From assembly GCF_014905555.1 (NCBI RefSeq), contig NZ_BNGS01000007.1, forward strand, positions 310,001 through 374,000: a stretch of 64,000 bases of DNA, in the 5' to 3' direction. Shown here in pieces: positions 41,083-49,185 of this stretch. Made by a program: the position numbers and the translations under genes. Within the stretch, counting starts at the first letter, position 1; every line of letters starts with the position of its first letter. Source of the DNA: Streptomyces sp. Y2F8-2 (lineage in GTDB: Bacteria > Actinomycetota > Actinomycetes > Streptomycetales > Streptomycetaceae). Under the pieces are notes generated by a model. That model was not told the DNA's origin. It did no database searches and saw nothing but the letters and a program-made list of their open reading frames with translations.

Positions 41083-41976
41083 GTGTCGGTACTGGTTCTG
41101 GCTCTCGCCGTGAGCGCGGCCTTCTGTCTGGGCACCGGGTTCGTCCTGCAGCAGAACGCCGCCCAGCAGGCACCGCTCAGCGACTTCCTCTCCCCCCGGC
41201 TGCTGCTGGACCTGATGAGGGTGCCGCGCTGGCTCGGCGGTATCGGACTGATGGTGGCGGGCATGATCCTCAGCGCGGTCGCGCTGTCCCAGGGCGAGAT
41301 CTCGCTGGTCGAGCCGCTGGTCGCCACGAACCTGCTGTTCGCGCTCGCCCTCTCCCGCTGGCAGACCAAGCAGCCGCTGGGCCGTCAGGGCTGGGCCGGT
41401 CTGGTGCTGCTGGCCGGGGGTGTCACGGCGTTCATCGTGGCGGGCCGGCCCAGAGCGGGCGACGCGGTCACCGATCCGGTACGGCACTGGTTGATCATCG
41501 GGGCGATGGTCGGCGCAGCGCTGGCGCTGACGACGTATGCGAAGAAGTCCCGGATGATCATCGGACCGTTGCTGCTGGCGCTGGCGGCCGGTCTGCTGTA
41601 CGGCGTGCAGGACGCGCTCACCCGGGTCAGCGGGCAGCGTCTGACGACGGGCGGATGGACGGAGTTCATCACCGGCTGGCAGCCGTACGTGGTGCTGGTG
41701 CTGGGGGTGACCGGACTGGTGCTGGTGCAGAGCGCGTTCGAGACGGCTCCGCTGCGGATGTCCCTGCCGGCGCTGACCGCGGCCCAGCCGCTGGCCGGGA
41801 TCGCCTGCGGGGTAGGCTTCCTCGGCGACCGCCTGCGCACCGACACGGGAGCGCTCGCCTGGGAGGCGGCCGGTCTCGCGGCGATCGTGCTGGGCATCGT
41901 GCTGCTCGGGTTGCACCCGGCGATGCCGCCGGGGCTGGGCGAGGTCGAACGGGAGAAGGACCTGCAGCCGGGGTGA
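41083..41976 (+). CDS. DMT-family transporter (EamA-like)
   Basis: A 297-residue membrane protein with nine to ten helices and the internal duplication typical of drug/metabolite transporters: GEISLVEPLVATNLLFAL in the first half, APLRMSLPALTAAQPLAGI in the second. It resembles the actinobacterial DMT family related to magnesium-transporter NIPA-like proteins. The substrate is unknown. The start is GTG at 41083 with GAGG upstream; the C-terminal 20 residues are charged and cytosolic. Confidence 0.8.
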   Translation: MSVLVLALAVSAAFCLGTGFVLQQNAAQQAPLSDFLSPRLLLDLMRVPRWLGGIGLMVAGMILSAVALSQGEISLVEPLVATNLLFALALSRWQTKQPLGRQGWAGLVLLAGGVTAFIVAGRPRAGDAVTDPVRHWLIIGAMVGAALALTTYAKKSRMIIGPLLLALAAGLLYGVQDALTRVSGQRLTTGGWTEFITGWQPYVVLVLGVTGLVLVQSAFETAPLRMSLPALTAAQPLAGIACGVGFLGDRLRTDTGALAWEAAGLAAIVLGIVLLGLHPAMPPGLGEVEREKDLQPG

Positions 41977-42053
41977 GGCCGCGGCCCCTTGCGGCGGGGG
42001 AAGAGCGCCGTCCTCGGCGGCCCGCGCGCGGGAGCGCCTGGTTGGATGGCCGT

Positions 42054-42572
42054 ATGAGTGCCGCTGATGAGCTTCTTGACATCGTGGACGAGGACGACCG
42101 GGTCGTCGGGCGGTCGCCGCGCGGCGAGGCCTACGCACGGGGGCTGCGGCACCGGTGCGTGTTCGTGCTGGCGCGCGATGGCGACGGGCGGGTCTTCGTG
42201 CACCGCCGCACCCCGACCAAACTCGTGTTCCCCTCCCTCTACGACATGTTCGTCGGCGGCGTCGTGGGCGCGGGAGAGACCTACGACGACGCCGCCCTGC
42301 GCGAGGCGGAGGAGGAACTCGGCGTCAGCGGGCTCCCCCGGCCCGAGCCGCTGTTCAAGTTCCTGTACGACGACGGCGCCGGACGGACCTGGTGGTCCTC
42401 GGTCTACCAGGTCCGCTGCGACCTTCCGGTGAACCCCCAGGCGGAAGAGGTCGCCTGGCACGCCTTCCTGCCCGAGGACGAGGTGGAACGGCGGCTGTCG
42501 CAGTGGGAGTGGGTCCCGGACGGGCTCGCCGCGTACCGGCGGCTCAAGGAGTACCGCCGGTCCACCGACTGA
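42054..42572 (+). CDS. Nudix hydrolase (YfcD/IPP-isomerase-like)
   Basis: A 172-residue Nudix protein. The Nudix box runs from GGVVGAGETYDDAALREAEEELGV (about residues 68-91) with the metal-binding EAEEEL intact. The early segment ELLDIVDEDDRVVGRSPRGEAY is characteristic of the YfcD and isopentenyl-diphosphate isomerase branch. It lacks the Cys and Glu of true isomerases as far as I can see, so a pyrophosphohydrolase role is likelier. No Shine-Dalgarno precedes the ATG; TTGGAT lies six bases upstream, suggesting a leaderless message. Confidence 0.8.
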   Translation: MSAADELLDIVDEDDRVVGRSPRGEAYARGLRHRCVFVLARDGDGRVFVHRRTPTKLVFPSLYDMFVGGVVGAGETYDDAALREAEEELGVSGLPRPEPLFKFLYDDGAGRTWWSSVYQVRCDLPVNPQAEEVAWHAFLPEDEVERRLSQWEWVPDGLAAYRRLKEYRRSTD

Positions 42573-42609
42573 ACGTGGCGTGGCACGGCACCCCCGGTAG
42601 GGTCCTTCC

Positions 42610-43002
42610 GTGATCGAATTCGTACGGAACGTCCGGCTGTGGTTCGCGCCCCAGGAGGTCCGTGAGGAAGGCCGTACGCCCGACTACCGCTTCTCCCTGG
42701 CCAACGAGCGCACGTTCCTGGCCTGGTTGCGCACCGCGCTCGCGCTGATCGGCGGCGGCTTCGCCGTCGACCAGTTCCTGCCCGGCCTGCGCTGGGCCTG
42801 GCGCGTGGGCCTCGCCCTCGCGCTGCTCGGCTCGGGGGTGCTGTGCTCGCTGCGGGCCGTCAACCACTGGGTGCGCTGCGAGCGGGCGATGCGGCGCGGC
42901 GAGGACCTTCCCGCCTCCCGCTTCCCGGCGGTGCTCAGCCTCGCCATCGCCGTGGTGGCCGTCGCCATGGTGGTGGTCGTGCTCGTCGGCTGGGCCGGAT
43001 GA
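42610..43002 (+). CDS. DUF202 (YidH) family membrane protein
   Basis: A 130-residue protein with the DUF202 signature LANERTFLAWLRTALALI (about residues 30-47) at the start of the first of three membrane helices. GTG at 42610; TAGGGT at 42598-42603 is six bases upstream, giving a leaderless start. It overlaps the next DUF202 gene by four bases (ATGA). Function unknown; homologues are small inner-membrane proteins that often occur in pairs. Confidence 0.85.
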   Translation: MIEFVRNVRLWFAPQEVREEGRTPDYRFSLANERTFLAWLRTALALIGGGFAVDQFLPGLRWAWRVGLALALLGSGVLCSLRAVNHWVRCERAMRRGEDLPASRFPAVLSLAIAVVAVAMVVVVLVGWAG

Positions 43003-43322
43003 GCGCCCCGGCCGGTCAGCGCGACCCGGGGCTCCAGCCGGAGCGCACCCGGCTCGCATGGCGCCGTACCACCTTGTCCTGCACGGTGGCCGCCGTCCTG
43101 GCCGCGAAGACGGCACTGCACGGCAGGACGACGGGCGGCTTCGTCGCCGTCGCGCTGTGCTGCCTGCTCTGGCTCGGTTTCCTGGCTCTGGCCGGGCGCC
43201 GCATCCACGCCCTGGCGACCGCTGAGCCCGGCCGCCCCCCGCGGCTCACGCCCCGCCACGCCGCGGCCGCGACCCTGTGCACGGCCGCGCTCGCGGTGTG
43301 CGCGGCGGCCCTGGTGTTCTGA
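42999..43322 (+). CDS. second DUF202 family membrane protein
   Basis: A 107-residue protein starting with the DUF202-type LQPERTRLAWRRTTLSCTVAA and three membrane helices. It overlaps the preceding DUF202 gene by ATGA and is certainly cotranslated with it. The two probably form a heteromeric membrane complex, as the paired arrangement recurs in actinobacteria. No activity is known. Confidence 0.83.
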   Translation: MSAPAGQRDPGLQPERTRLAWRRTTLSCTVAAVLAAKTALHGRTTGGFVAVALCCLLWLGFLALAGRRIHALATAEPGRPPRLTPRHAAAATLCTAALAVCAAALVF

Positions 43323-43362
43323 AGGCACCGACCGAGGACCGCAAGAGATCGAGGACGCAAGA

Positions 43363-43438
43363 GGAACCCCCGGCAGGGGAGGCTCGTTGGCGACTGGCAG
43401 GCTGTCCCGCACCAGTTGGCAACACGACAGGGGGTTCC
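43363..43438 (+). promoter_or_regulatory. inverted repeat sequestering the ribosome-binding site of the MBL-fold gene
   Basis: GGAACCCCC (43363-43371) is perfectly complementary to GGGGGTTCC (43430-43438), which ends at the base before the ATG and contains the only G-rich Shine-Dalgarno candidate. A smaller GACTGG/CCAGTT stem lies between. On the mRNA this would hide the ribosome-binding site, suggesting translational control. Confidence 0.5.
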
Positions 43439-44350
43439 ATGGCCGCGGCTGAGCCGTACACGGTCGCACTGGCCGACGACGTACACGCCTATGTCCAGCC
43501 GGACGGCGGCTGGTGCCTGAACAACGCCGGGTTCGTGAGCGACGGGACGGCCACCCTGCTGGTGGACACCACCGCGACCGAGCGCCGCACCCGTGCCCTG
43601 GGCGCGGCGATCGCTGCGACCGGCGCCCCGGCGCCGCGGGTCGTGGTCAACACCCACCACCACGGCGACCACACCTACGGCAACGCCTTCTTCGCCCCGG
43701 CCGCGATGATCGTCTCGCACGCCGACTGCCGCCGGGAAGCGCTCGCCGCCGGGCACAACCTGCCCTTGATCTGGCCCACGATCGACTACGGGGACGTCCG
43801 CATACAGGGTGCCGACCTGACGTACCGGGACCACACGACGGTGCACGCGGGCGCGGTGGACGCCGAGGTGATCCACCCCGGCGTGGGGCACACCGTCGGC
43901 GACTCGGTGGTCTGGCTGCCGCACCGGCGCGTGCTGTTCACCGGCGACCTGGTCTTCGAGGGCGGCACGCCGTTCTTCCTGATGGGCTCGCTCAGCGGCT
44001 CCCTGCGCGCGCTGGAACGGCTGCGCGCGCTCGGCGCCGAGACGGTGGTGCCCGGGCACGGGCCGGTGACCGATCCGTCGGCGTTCGACCGTACGGAGCG
44101 CTATCTGCGGTTCGTCGCCGAGGTCGCGCAGCAGCACCACGCGGCGGGCCGTACGCCGCTCGAGGCGGCGCGGTCCACGGATCTCGGGGAGTTCGCCGAG
44201 TGGCGGGAGAGCGAGCGGCTGGTGGCCAACCTGCACCGTGCCTACGCCGAGCTGGACGGCCTGGCCGAGGGGGCGCCGGTGGATCCGCTGCCCGCGTTCC
44301 GGGACATGGCGGTCATGAACGGCGGGGAGATGATGGCCAGCCACGCGTGA
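43439..44350 (+). CDS. metallo-beta-lactamase-fold hydrolase
   Basis: A 303-residue MBL-fold protein. The zinc-binding motif NTHHHGDHTYGN (about residues 76-87), the His in HPGVGHTVGD (about 147), the bridging Asp in LFTGDLVFEGG (about 166) and the late His in VVPGHGPV (about 207) are all intact. It is therefore an active metal hydrolase. The long helical C-terminal extension (about 220-303) resembles the cyclase/dehydrase-like branch (quinoprotein relay/SoxH) rather than true beta-lactamases. Substrate unknown. Confidence 0.82.
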   Translation: MAAAEPYTVALADDVHAYVQPDGGWCLNNAGFVSDGTATLLVDTTATERRTRALGAAIAATGAPAPRVVVNTHHHGDHTYGNAFFAPAAMIVSHADCRREALAAGHNLPLIWPTIDYGDVRIQGADLTYRDHTTVHAGAVDAEVIHPGVGHTVGDSVVWLPHRRVLFTGDLVFEGGTPFFLMGSLSGSLRALERLRALGAETVVPGHGPVTDPSAFDRTERYLRFVAEVAQQHHAAGRTPLEAARSTDLGEFAEWRESERLVANLHRAYAELDGLAEGAPVDPLPAFRDMAVMNGGEMMASHA

Positions 44351-44452
44351 GGCCGCGTCGGGTCACGGCGGCGCCCCGCCGCCGTGACACCCATGACCGC
44401 CGGCGCCACGATGGCACCGTGGCGCCGATCACGTTCGCCCCGCCCACTGGAC

Positions 44453-44473
44453 TACATACCGACCGGTCGGCAT
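44453..44473. promoter_or_regulatory. TetR operator 1 (upstream of phosphotransferase-ACAD operon)
   Basis: The palindrome CCGACCGGTCGG (44459-44470) lies in TACATACCGACCGGT. This is identical over 15 bases (one pyrimidine change) to the minus-strand sequence at 50011-50025, upstream of the SDR-FadD-TetR operon. It is 52 bp before the first gene. The TetR encoded at 46880-47473 is the best candidate binder. Confidence 0.7.
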
Positions 44474-44521
44474 CATGAGGCAGGTCCTGTTTTCCGCGCA
44501 CGTCGCACGTGAGGAGCAATG

Positions 44522-45544
44522 ATGAGCCCAGACCACCCGCCGGGTCTCGATCTCGGCCGGCTGCGCGGCCTGCTCGACGCCGAGCGGCCCGGCCTGGTGA
44601 ACGGCCCCCTGACCGGGCGGCTGATCGAGGGCGGGCGGTCCAACCTCACCTACGCCGTCTCGGACGGCACGGCGCGGTGGGTCGTACGCCGTCCCCCGCT
44701 CGGCCACGTCCTGGCCACCGCGCACGACATGCGGCGCGAGCACCGGGTGATCAGCGCCCTGCACGCCACGCCGGTGCCGGTGCCGCGTCCGGTGCTGCTG
44801 TGCGAGGACGAGTCCGTCCTCGGCGCCCCCTTCTACGTGATGGACTTCGTCGAGGGCACCCCCTACCGCACCGCCGAGCAGCTCGCGCCGCTCGGCCCGG
44901 AGCGCACCCGGAACGCGATCCTCGGCCTGGTGGACACGCTGGTCGAGCTGCACGCGGTGGACCCCGAGGCGGTGGGTCTTGCGGACTTCGGCCGCCCGGA
45001 GGGCTTCCTGGACCGCCAACTGCGCCGCTGGGGCAAGCAGTTGGACGCCTCCCGCAACCGGGAACTGCCCGGCATCGACGAGCTGCACGCGGCGCTCGGC
45101 CGCGCACTGCCCGACTCCCCCGCGCCGGCCGTGATCCACGGCGACTACCGCCTGGACAACGTTCTCCTCGGTGACGACGACAGGATCACCGCCATCCTGG
45201 ACTGGGAGATGTCCACGCTCGGCGACCCGCTGACCGACCTGGGTCTGCTGGTGATGTACAGCGTGCCGCTCGGGACGCCCGACTCCCCCGTCTCCACGAC
45301 CGCCGAGGCCCCGGGTCACCCCGATCCGGCCGAGCTGATCGAGCGGTACGCGGCCCGCTCGGGGCGCGACGTCTCCGCCGTCTCCTGGTACACGGCGTTC
45401 GCCTGGTTCAAGCTCGCCGTGATCCTCGAGGGCATCCACTACCGCTACACGCTCGGCCAGACGGTCGGGCGGGGCTTCGACCGCATCGGCGAGCTGGTGC
45501 CCGTCTTCATCGAGCACGGCCTGACCACCCTGCAGGAAGGCTGA
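44522..45544 (+). CDS. phosphotransferase (APH/ACAD10-like kinase) linked to acyl-CoA dehydrogenase
   Basis: A 340-residue member of the aminoglycoside-phosphotransferase-fold family that accompanies acyl-CoA dehydrogenases, as in ACAD10/11. Kinase motifs are VIHGDYRLDNVL (catalytic Asp and Asn, about residues 201-212) and AILDWEMSTLGDP (metal-binding Asp, about 223). In the eukaryotic fusions the kinase phosphorylates 4-hydroxyacyl-CoA so that the dehydrogenase can eliminate phosphate. Two ATGs (44519, 44522) follow GAGGAG; the second has better spacing. It is seven bases upstream of the ACAD gene. Confidence 0.83.
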   Translation: MSPDHPPGLDLGRLRGLLDAERPGLVNGPLTGRLIEGGRSNLTYAVSDGTARWVVRRPPLGHVLATAHDMRREHRVISALHATPVPVPRPVLLCEDESVLGAPFYVMDFVEGTPYRTAEQLAPLGPERTRNAILGLVDTLVELHAVDPEAVGLADFGRPEGFLDRQLRRWGKQLDASRNRELPGIDELHAALGRALPDSPAPAVIHGDYRLDNVLLGDDDRITAILDWEMSTLGDPLTDLGLLVMYSVPLGTPDSPVSTTAEAPGHPDPAELIERYAARSGRDVSAVSWYTAFAWFKLAVILEGIHYRYTLGQTVGRGFDRIGELVPVFIEHGLTTLQEG

Positions 45545-45550
45545 TCCGTC

Positions 45551-46765
45551 ATGGACTTCGCGTTCGACGCGCGCACCGAGGAGCTGCGTGCCAAGCTGCT
45601 CGCCTTCATGGACGAGTACGTCTATCCGGCGGAGGCCGTCGCCCACGAGCAGCGCGCGCGGCTCGCCTCGCCGTGGGACACCCCGCCGGTCGTCGAGGAG
45701 CTGAAGGCCGAGGCGCGCCGGCAGGGGCTGTGGAACCTCTTCCTGCCGGACGCCGAGTACGGCGCGGGGCTCACCAACCTCCAGTACGCCCCGCTCGCCG
45801 AGATCACCGGCCGCTCCCCGCAGCTGGCGCCCACCGTGACGAACTGTGCGGCGCCCGACACCGGCAACATGGAGGTCCTCGCGCAGTTCGGCGACGAGCA
45901 GCAGAAGAAGCAGTGGCTGGAGCCGCTGCTGGCCGGGGAGATCCGCTCGGCGTTCGCGATGACCGAGCCGGAGGTGGCCTCCTCGGACGCCACGAACATC
46001 ACCACGCGCATCGAGCGGGACGGCGACGAGTACGTCATCACCGGCCGCAAGTGGTACATCTCCGGGGCGATGAACCCCGACTGCCGGATCCTCATCGTGA
46101 TGGGCAAGACGGACCCGGACGGACCGGACATCCGCCGCCAGCAGTCCATGGTGCTGGTCCCCCGCGACACGCCGGGTGTCACGGTCAAGCGCGCAATGCA
46201 GGTGTACGGCTACGAGGACCACTACCACGGTGGCCACGCCGAGGTCGTCTTCGACCACGCGCGCGTGCCGGTCGCCAACCTGATCGGTGAGGAGGGCGGC
46301 GGCTTCGCCATCGCCCAGGCGCGGCTGGGCCCGGGCCGTATCCACCACTGCATGCGGCTGATCGGCATGGCGGAGCGGGCGATCGAGCTCATGTGCAGGC
46401 GGGCGGTGTCCCGTACGGCGTTCGGCAAGGCACTCGCCCAGCAGGGCGTGGTGCACAACTGGATCGCCGACGCGCGCGTGGCCGTGGAGCAGTTGCGGCT
46501 GCTGGTGCTGAAGACGGCGTGGATGATGGACACGGTGGGCAACAAGGGCGCGCACACCGAGATCCAGGCCATCAAGATCGCCACTCCGCGCACGGTCGTC
46601 GACATCATCGACAAGGCGGTCCAGCTGCACGGCGCGGGCGGGGTGAGCCAGGACTTCCCGCTGGCCGAACTCTGGGCGGCGGCCCGCACCCTGCGGCTCG
46701 CGGACGGACCGGACGAGGTCCACCAGCGGTCGCTGGCGCGGCGGGAGCTGAAGAAGTACCTGTGA
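45551..46765 (+). CDS. acyl-CoA dehydrogenase (ACAD10/11-like)
   Basis: A 404-residue flavoprotein with the three-domain ACAD fold. FAD-binding segments are FAMTEPEVASSDATNI (about residues 136-151) and WYISGAMNPD (about 173-182). The C-terminal QLHGAGGVSQDFPLA (about 358-372) contacts the cofactor. Length and the GYEDHYHGGHAEVVFDHARVP segment fit the ACAD11-like long/4-hydroxyacyl branch. The gene lies seven bases after the phosphotransferase gene, and the two together suggest catabolism of 4-hydroxy or medium-chain acids. GTG-or-ATG choice: GTC ATG at 45551 with AGGAAGG upstream. Confidence 0.87.
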   Translation: MDFAFDARTEELRAKLLAFMDEYVYPAEAVAHEQRARLASPWDTPPVVEELKAEARRQGLWNLFLPDAEYGAGLTNLQYAPLAEITGRSPQLAPTVTNCAAPDTGNMEVLAQFGDEQQKKQWLEPLLAGEIRSAFAMTEPEVASSDATNITTRIERDGDEYVITGRKWYISGAMNPDCRILIVMGKTDPDGPDIRRQQSMVLVPRDTPGVTVKRAMQVYGYEDHYHGGHAEVVFDHARVPVANLIGEEGGGFAIAQARLGPGRIHHCMRLIGMAERAIELMCRRAVSRTAFGKALAQQGVVHNWIADARVAVEQLRLLVLKTAWMMDTVGNKGAHTEIQAIKIATPRTVVDIIDKAVQLHGAGGVSQDFPLAELWAAARTLRLADGPDEVHQRSLARRELKKYL

Positions 46766-46770
46766 GACGT

Positions 46771-46808
46771 GGGTGAGGGGCGGACGCCGTGGCGTCCGCC
46801 CCTCACCC
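46771..46808. terminator. strong bidirectional terminator
   Basis: A perfect 18-bp stem (46771-46788 with 46791-46808) with only two bases between the arms. It begins five bases after the ACAD stop and separates the two convergent acyl-CoA operons. Confidence 0.85.
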
Positions 46809-46876
46809 ATGTGCGTCGATCACCCCATGTGCGCGTCGATCACCCCATGTGCGTCGATCACCCCATGTGCGTCGAC
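46808..46876. repeat. 18-bp tandem repeat
   Basis: Units CATGTGCGTCGATCACCC at 46808-46825, 46826-46845 (with a two-base GC insertion), 46846-46863 and a partial fourth at 46864-46876. The array fills the gap between the terminator hairpin and the stop of the TetR gene. It has no spacer structure of a CRISPR. Confidence 0.85.
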
Positions 46877-46879
46877 GGG

Positions 46880-47473
46880 CTACGGCCGCAGCGCCCTCAG
46901 CAGCAGGTCCGCCAGGTGGTCGGCGACCTCCCGGGGGCTGAGCGGGCCGTCGGGGCGGTACCAGGTCGACAGGTGGTGCACCGAGCCGAAGTGGTAGTCG
47001 ACGACCAGGTCGGCCGGGGTGGCGGTGGAGAACACCCCCTCCTTCTGACCCTCCTCGATCAGCGCGCGGAACCGCTCGTGGTAGCGGCGCCGCTCCGCGC
47101 GGACCTGCTTGTTCTTCTCCGGGCTGAGGTGGTGCATGGACCGGAAGAAGATCATCGCGTCGTCGAGGTTCTCGATCGTGGTGACGACGACGTCGGCTGC
47201 CGCGTCCCTCAGTCGCTTCTCCACCGGCTCGTCGGCCTCCGCGAAGGCGTCCAGCCGCTCCTGCTGGACACGCAGCACGCGTGCGTACACCTCGTGCAGC
47301 AGATCGTCCTTCGAGCCGAAGTAGTGGTAGAGCGCACCCTTGGTGACGCCTGCCGCCTCGACGATCTCCTGCACGGACGTGCGGTCGTAGCCCTGCTCGG
47401 CGAAGAGCCGCGTGGCGGCGGCCAGAAGCCGCTGCGGGACCGGCGTCCCGTCCCCGTCCGTCGTTCTGGGCAC
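46880..47473 (-). CDS. TetR-family regulator of the acyl-CoA operons
   Basis: A 197-residue TetR regulator: helix-turn-helix at about residues 12-55 (RLLAAATRLFAEQGYDRTSVQEIVEAAGVTKGALYHYF), then a ligand-binding domain with LVVDYHFGSVHHLSTWY. I prefer the GTG at 47473 because AGGTGG is six bases upstream; GTGs at 47482 and 47506 are alternatives. It is the last gene of the SDR-FadD-TetR operon, just 63 bp after FadD or less. Two near-identical operators (44453-44473 and 50005-50026) flank both operons, so it probably controls both, with acyl-CoA as inducer. Confidence 0.82.
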   Translation of the reverse strand: MPRTTDGDGTPVPQRLLAAATRLFAEQGYDRTSVQEIVEAAGVTKGALYHYFGSKDDLLHEVYARVLRVQQERLDAFAEADEPVEKRLRDAAADVVVTTIENLDDAMIFFRSMHHLSPEKNKQVRAERRRYHERFRALIEEGQKEGVFSTATPADLVVDYHFGSVHHLSTWYRPDGPLSPREVADHLADLLLRALRP

Positions 47474-47535
47474 TGCCGCCACCTGCCTTTCCGATGATGA
47501 AACCACTGGGGCGTCTTCGCCTTTTCTCGGGTCGT

Positions 47536-49185
47536 TCACTCCCGGCGGGAACGCAGTTCCCGACGCAGGATCTTGCCACTCGCCGTCTTCGGCAGCTCGG
47601 GCAGGATCTCCACCTGGCGTGGGTACTTGTAGGCGGCCAGTCTCTCCTTGCAGTACGCCGCGAGCGCGTCGGGGTCCGTCTCGGCGCCCGGGCGCAGGCT
47701 GATGTACGCCTTGACGGTCTCGCCGCGGTACCCGTCCGGCACCCCCACGACGGCCGCCTCGCGCACCGCCGGGTGCGTGTAGAGGACGTCCTCCACCTCG
47801 CGCGGCCACACCTTGAAGCCGGAAGCGTTGATCATGTCCTTCTTGCGGTCCACGACGTACAGCCAGCCCCGCTCGTCCATGAACCCGATGTCGCCGGTGC
47901 GCAGCTCGCCGTCCGGGAAGGTCTCGGCGGTGGCCTCGGGGCGCCGCCAGTAGCCGGGCACGACCTGGGGGCCACGGACGACGATCTCGCCCTGTTCGCC
48001 GAACGGCACCTCCTCGCCCCTCTCGTCGACGATGCGGACGACCGTGTCCGGTCCGGGCACGCCGACCGCCAGGGTCCCGGAGACCGGGTCCACGGGGGCT
48101 TCCTGACCGGGCGGGACCGAGGCGCAGGGTGCGGTGCACTCGGTCAGGCCGTAGCCGTTGCGGATGTACGGCCCGAAGCCGGCCCGGAACTTCTCCACCA
48201 GGGCCGGCGGCAGCGGCGCGCCACCGGAGGAGATGACCCGGAAGGAGGAGAAGTGGTCCGGGGTGACGGAGGGGTGGGCGGCGAGCGCCATGAAGGCGGT
48301 GGAGGGGCCGACGGTGTAGTGCGGGCGGTGCTCGGCGAACGCGTCGAGGACGACGCCGGGCTCGAACCGGTAGGCGAGGACGAGTGTGCCGCCGCTGGTG
48401 AGACAGGCCACCAGCTCGCACACCATCCCGGTGATGTGGAACAGCGGTGCCAGCGCGAAGTAGACGGGCGCCTCGGGCAGGCCGAGGCCCGTGCGCTGCC
48501 GCTCGGCGTTGTACATGATGTTGCCGTGCGTGTTGGTGGCGCCCTTGGGGGTGCCGCTGGTGCCGGAGGTGTAGCTGATCAGCGCGATGTCGGACGGGCC
48601 CACGTCGCGGCCCTCGGGAGCCTTGTGGCCCTGCCGGGCGACGGTGACCAGGTCGTCGGCGTCGGCGGCCTGCTCCAGCCGCTCGAAGGTGAGCACACGT
48701 GCGTCGTCACGGGTCTGGAGGTCCCGCTCGCAGGCGGTCAGCACGATCCGCACGGGCGATGCGGCGGCCGTGTCCCGCAGGTACGACTCCCAGGCGCGGT
48801 CGGTGCACACCAGGGCGGTCACCTCGGCGTCCTTCAGGACGTGCGTGACCTCCCCCGACTTGTACATGGGGTTGACGGGCACGACGGTGGCGCCGGCCTT
48901 CCAGGCGCCGAGCAGGGCCAGCACGAAGTGCGGGGAGTTCTGCAGCAGGATCGCGACCCGGTCGCCGCGCTCCACACCGCGCGAGGCGAGGAACCCGGCG
49001 ACGGAGTCGGTCAGCGCGTCCAGTTCGGCGTAGCTGATCCGGCCGTCGAAGTAGGCCAGGGCGGTTCGGTCCGCGGGCACCTGGCGCAGGGCGTGCGGGA
49101 GCGAGTCGGCGGGGCTGATCGGGGCGCGCTGGGCATCGTCGAGCAGGGCCAGCCAGGGCTTGGCGGCGTAGCGGGAGGCGGTCAC
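47536..49185 (-). CDS. long-chain-fatty-acid--CoA ligase
   Basis: A 549-residue adenylate-forming ligase. The P-loop is YTSGTSGTPKGATNTHGN (about residues 180-197), the adenylate motif NGYGLTEC (about 313), the hinge GWLYVVDRKKDMINASGFKVWPREVE (about 423-448) and the catalytic Lys in PKTASGKILRREL (about 532-544). It activates fatty acids to acyl-CoA through an acyl-AMP. The GTG start overlaps the SDR stop (GTGA) and has GGGAGG upstream. It works with the SDR and the neighbouring ACAD module in fatty-acid breakdown. Confidence 0.9.
   Translation of the reverse strand: MTASRYAAKPWLALLDDAQRAPISPADSLPHALRQVPADRTALAYFDGRISYAELDALTDSVAGFLASRGVERGDRVAILLQNSPHFVLALLGAWKAGATVVPVNPMYKSGEVTHVLKDAEVTALVCTDRAWESYLRDTAAASPVRIVLTACERDLQTRDDARVLTFERLEQAADADDLVTVARQGHKAPEGRDVGPSDIALISYTSGTSGTPKGATNTHGNIMYNAERQRTGLGLPEAPVYFALAPLFHITGMVCELVACLTSGGTLVLAYRFEPGVVLDAFAEHRPHYTVGPSTAFMALAAHPSVTPDHFSSFRVISSGGAPLPPALVEKFRAGFGPYIRNGYGLTECTAPCASVPPGQEAPVDPVSGTLAVGVPGPDTVVRIVDERGEEVPFGEQGEIVVRGPQVVPGYWRRPEATAETFPDGELRTGDIGFMDERGWLYVVDRKKDMINASGFKVWPREVEDVLYTHPAVREAAVVGVPDGYRGETVKAYISLRPGAETDPDALAAYCKERLAAYKYPRQVEILPELPKTASGKILRRELRSRRE

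Noticed and set aside
41083..44350. A biosynthetic or transport island
   Set aside because: The genes (DMT, Nudix, DUF202 pair, MBL fold) are in separate transcription units with leaderless starts and show no common theme.
43439..44350. Beta-lactamase resistance gene
   Set aside because: Only the metal fold is shared; there is no signal peptide and the C-terminal extension differs from true metallo-beta-lactamases.
46808..46876. CRISPR array
   Set aside because: The units are contiguous 18-bp repeats without unique spacers and there are no cas genes.
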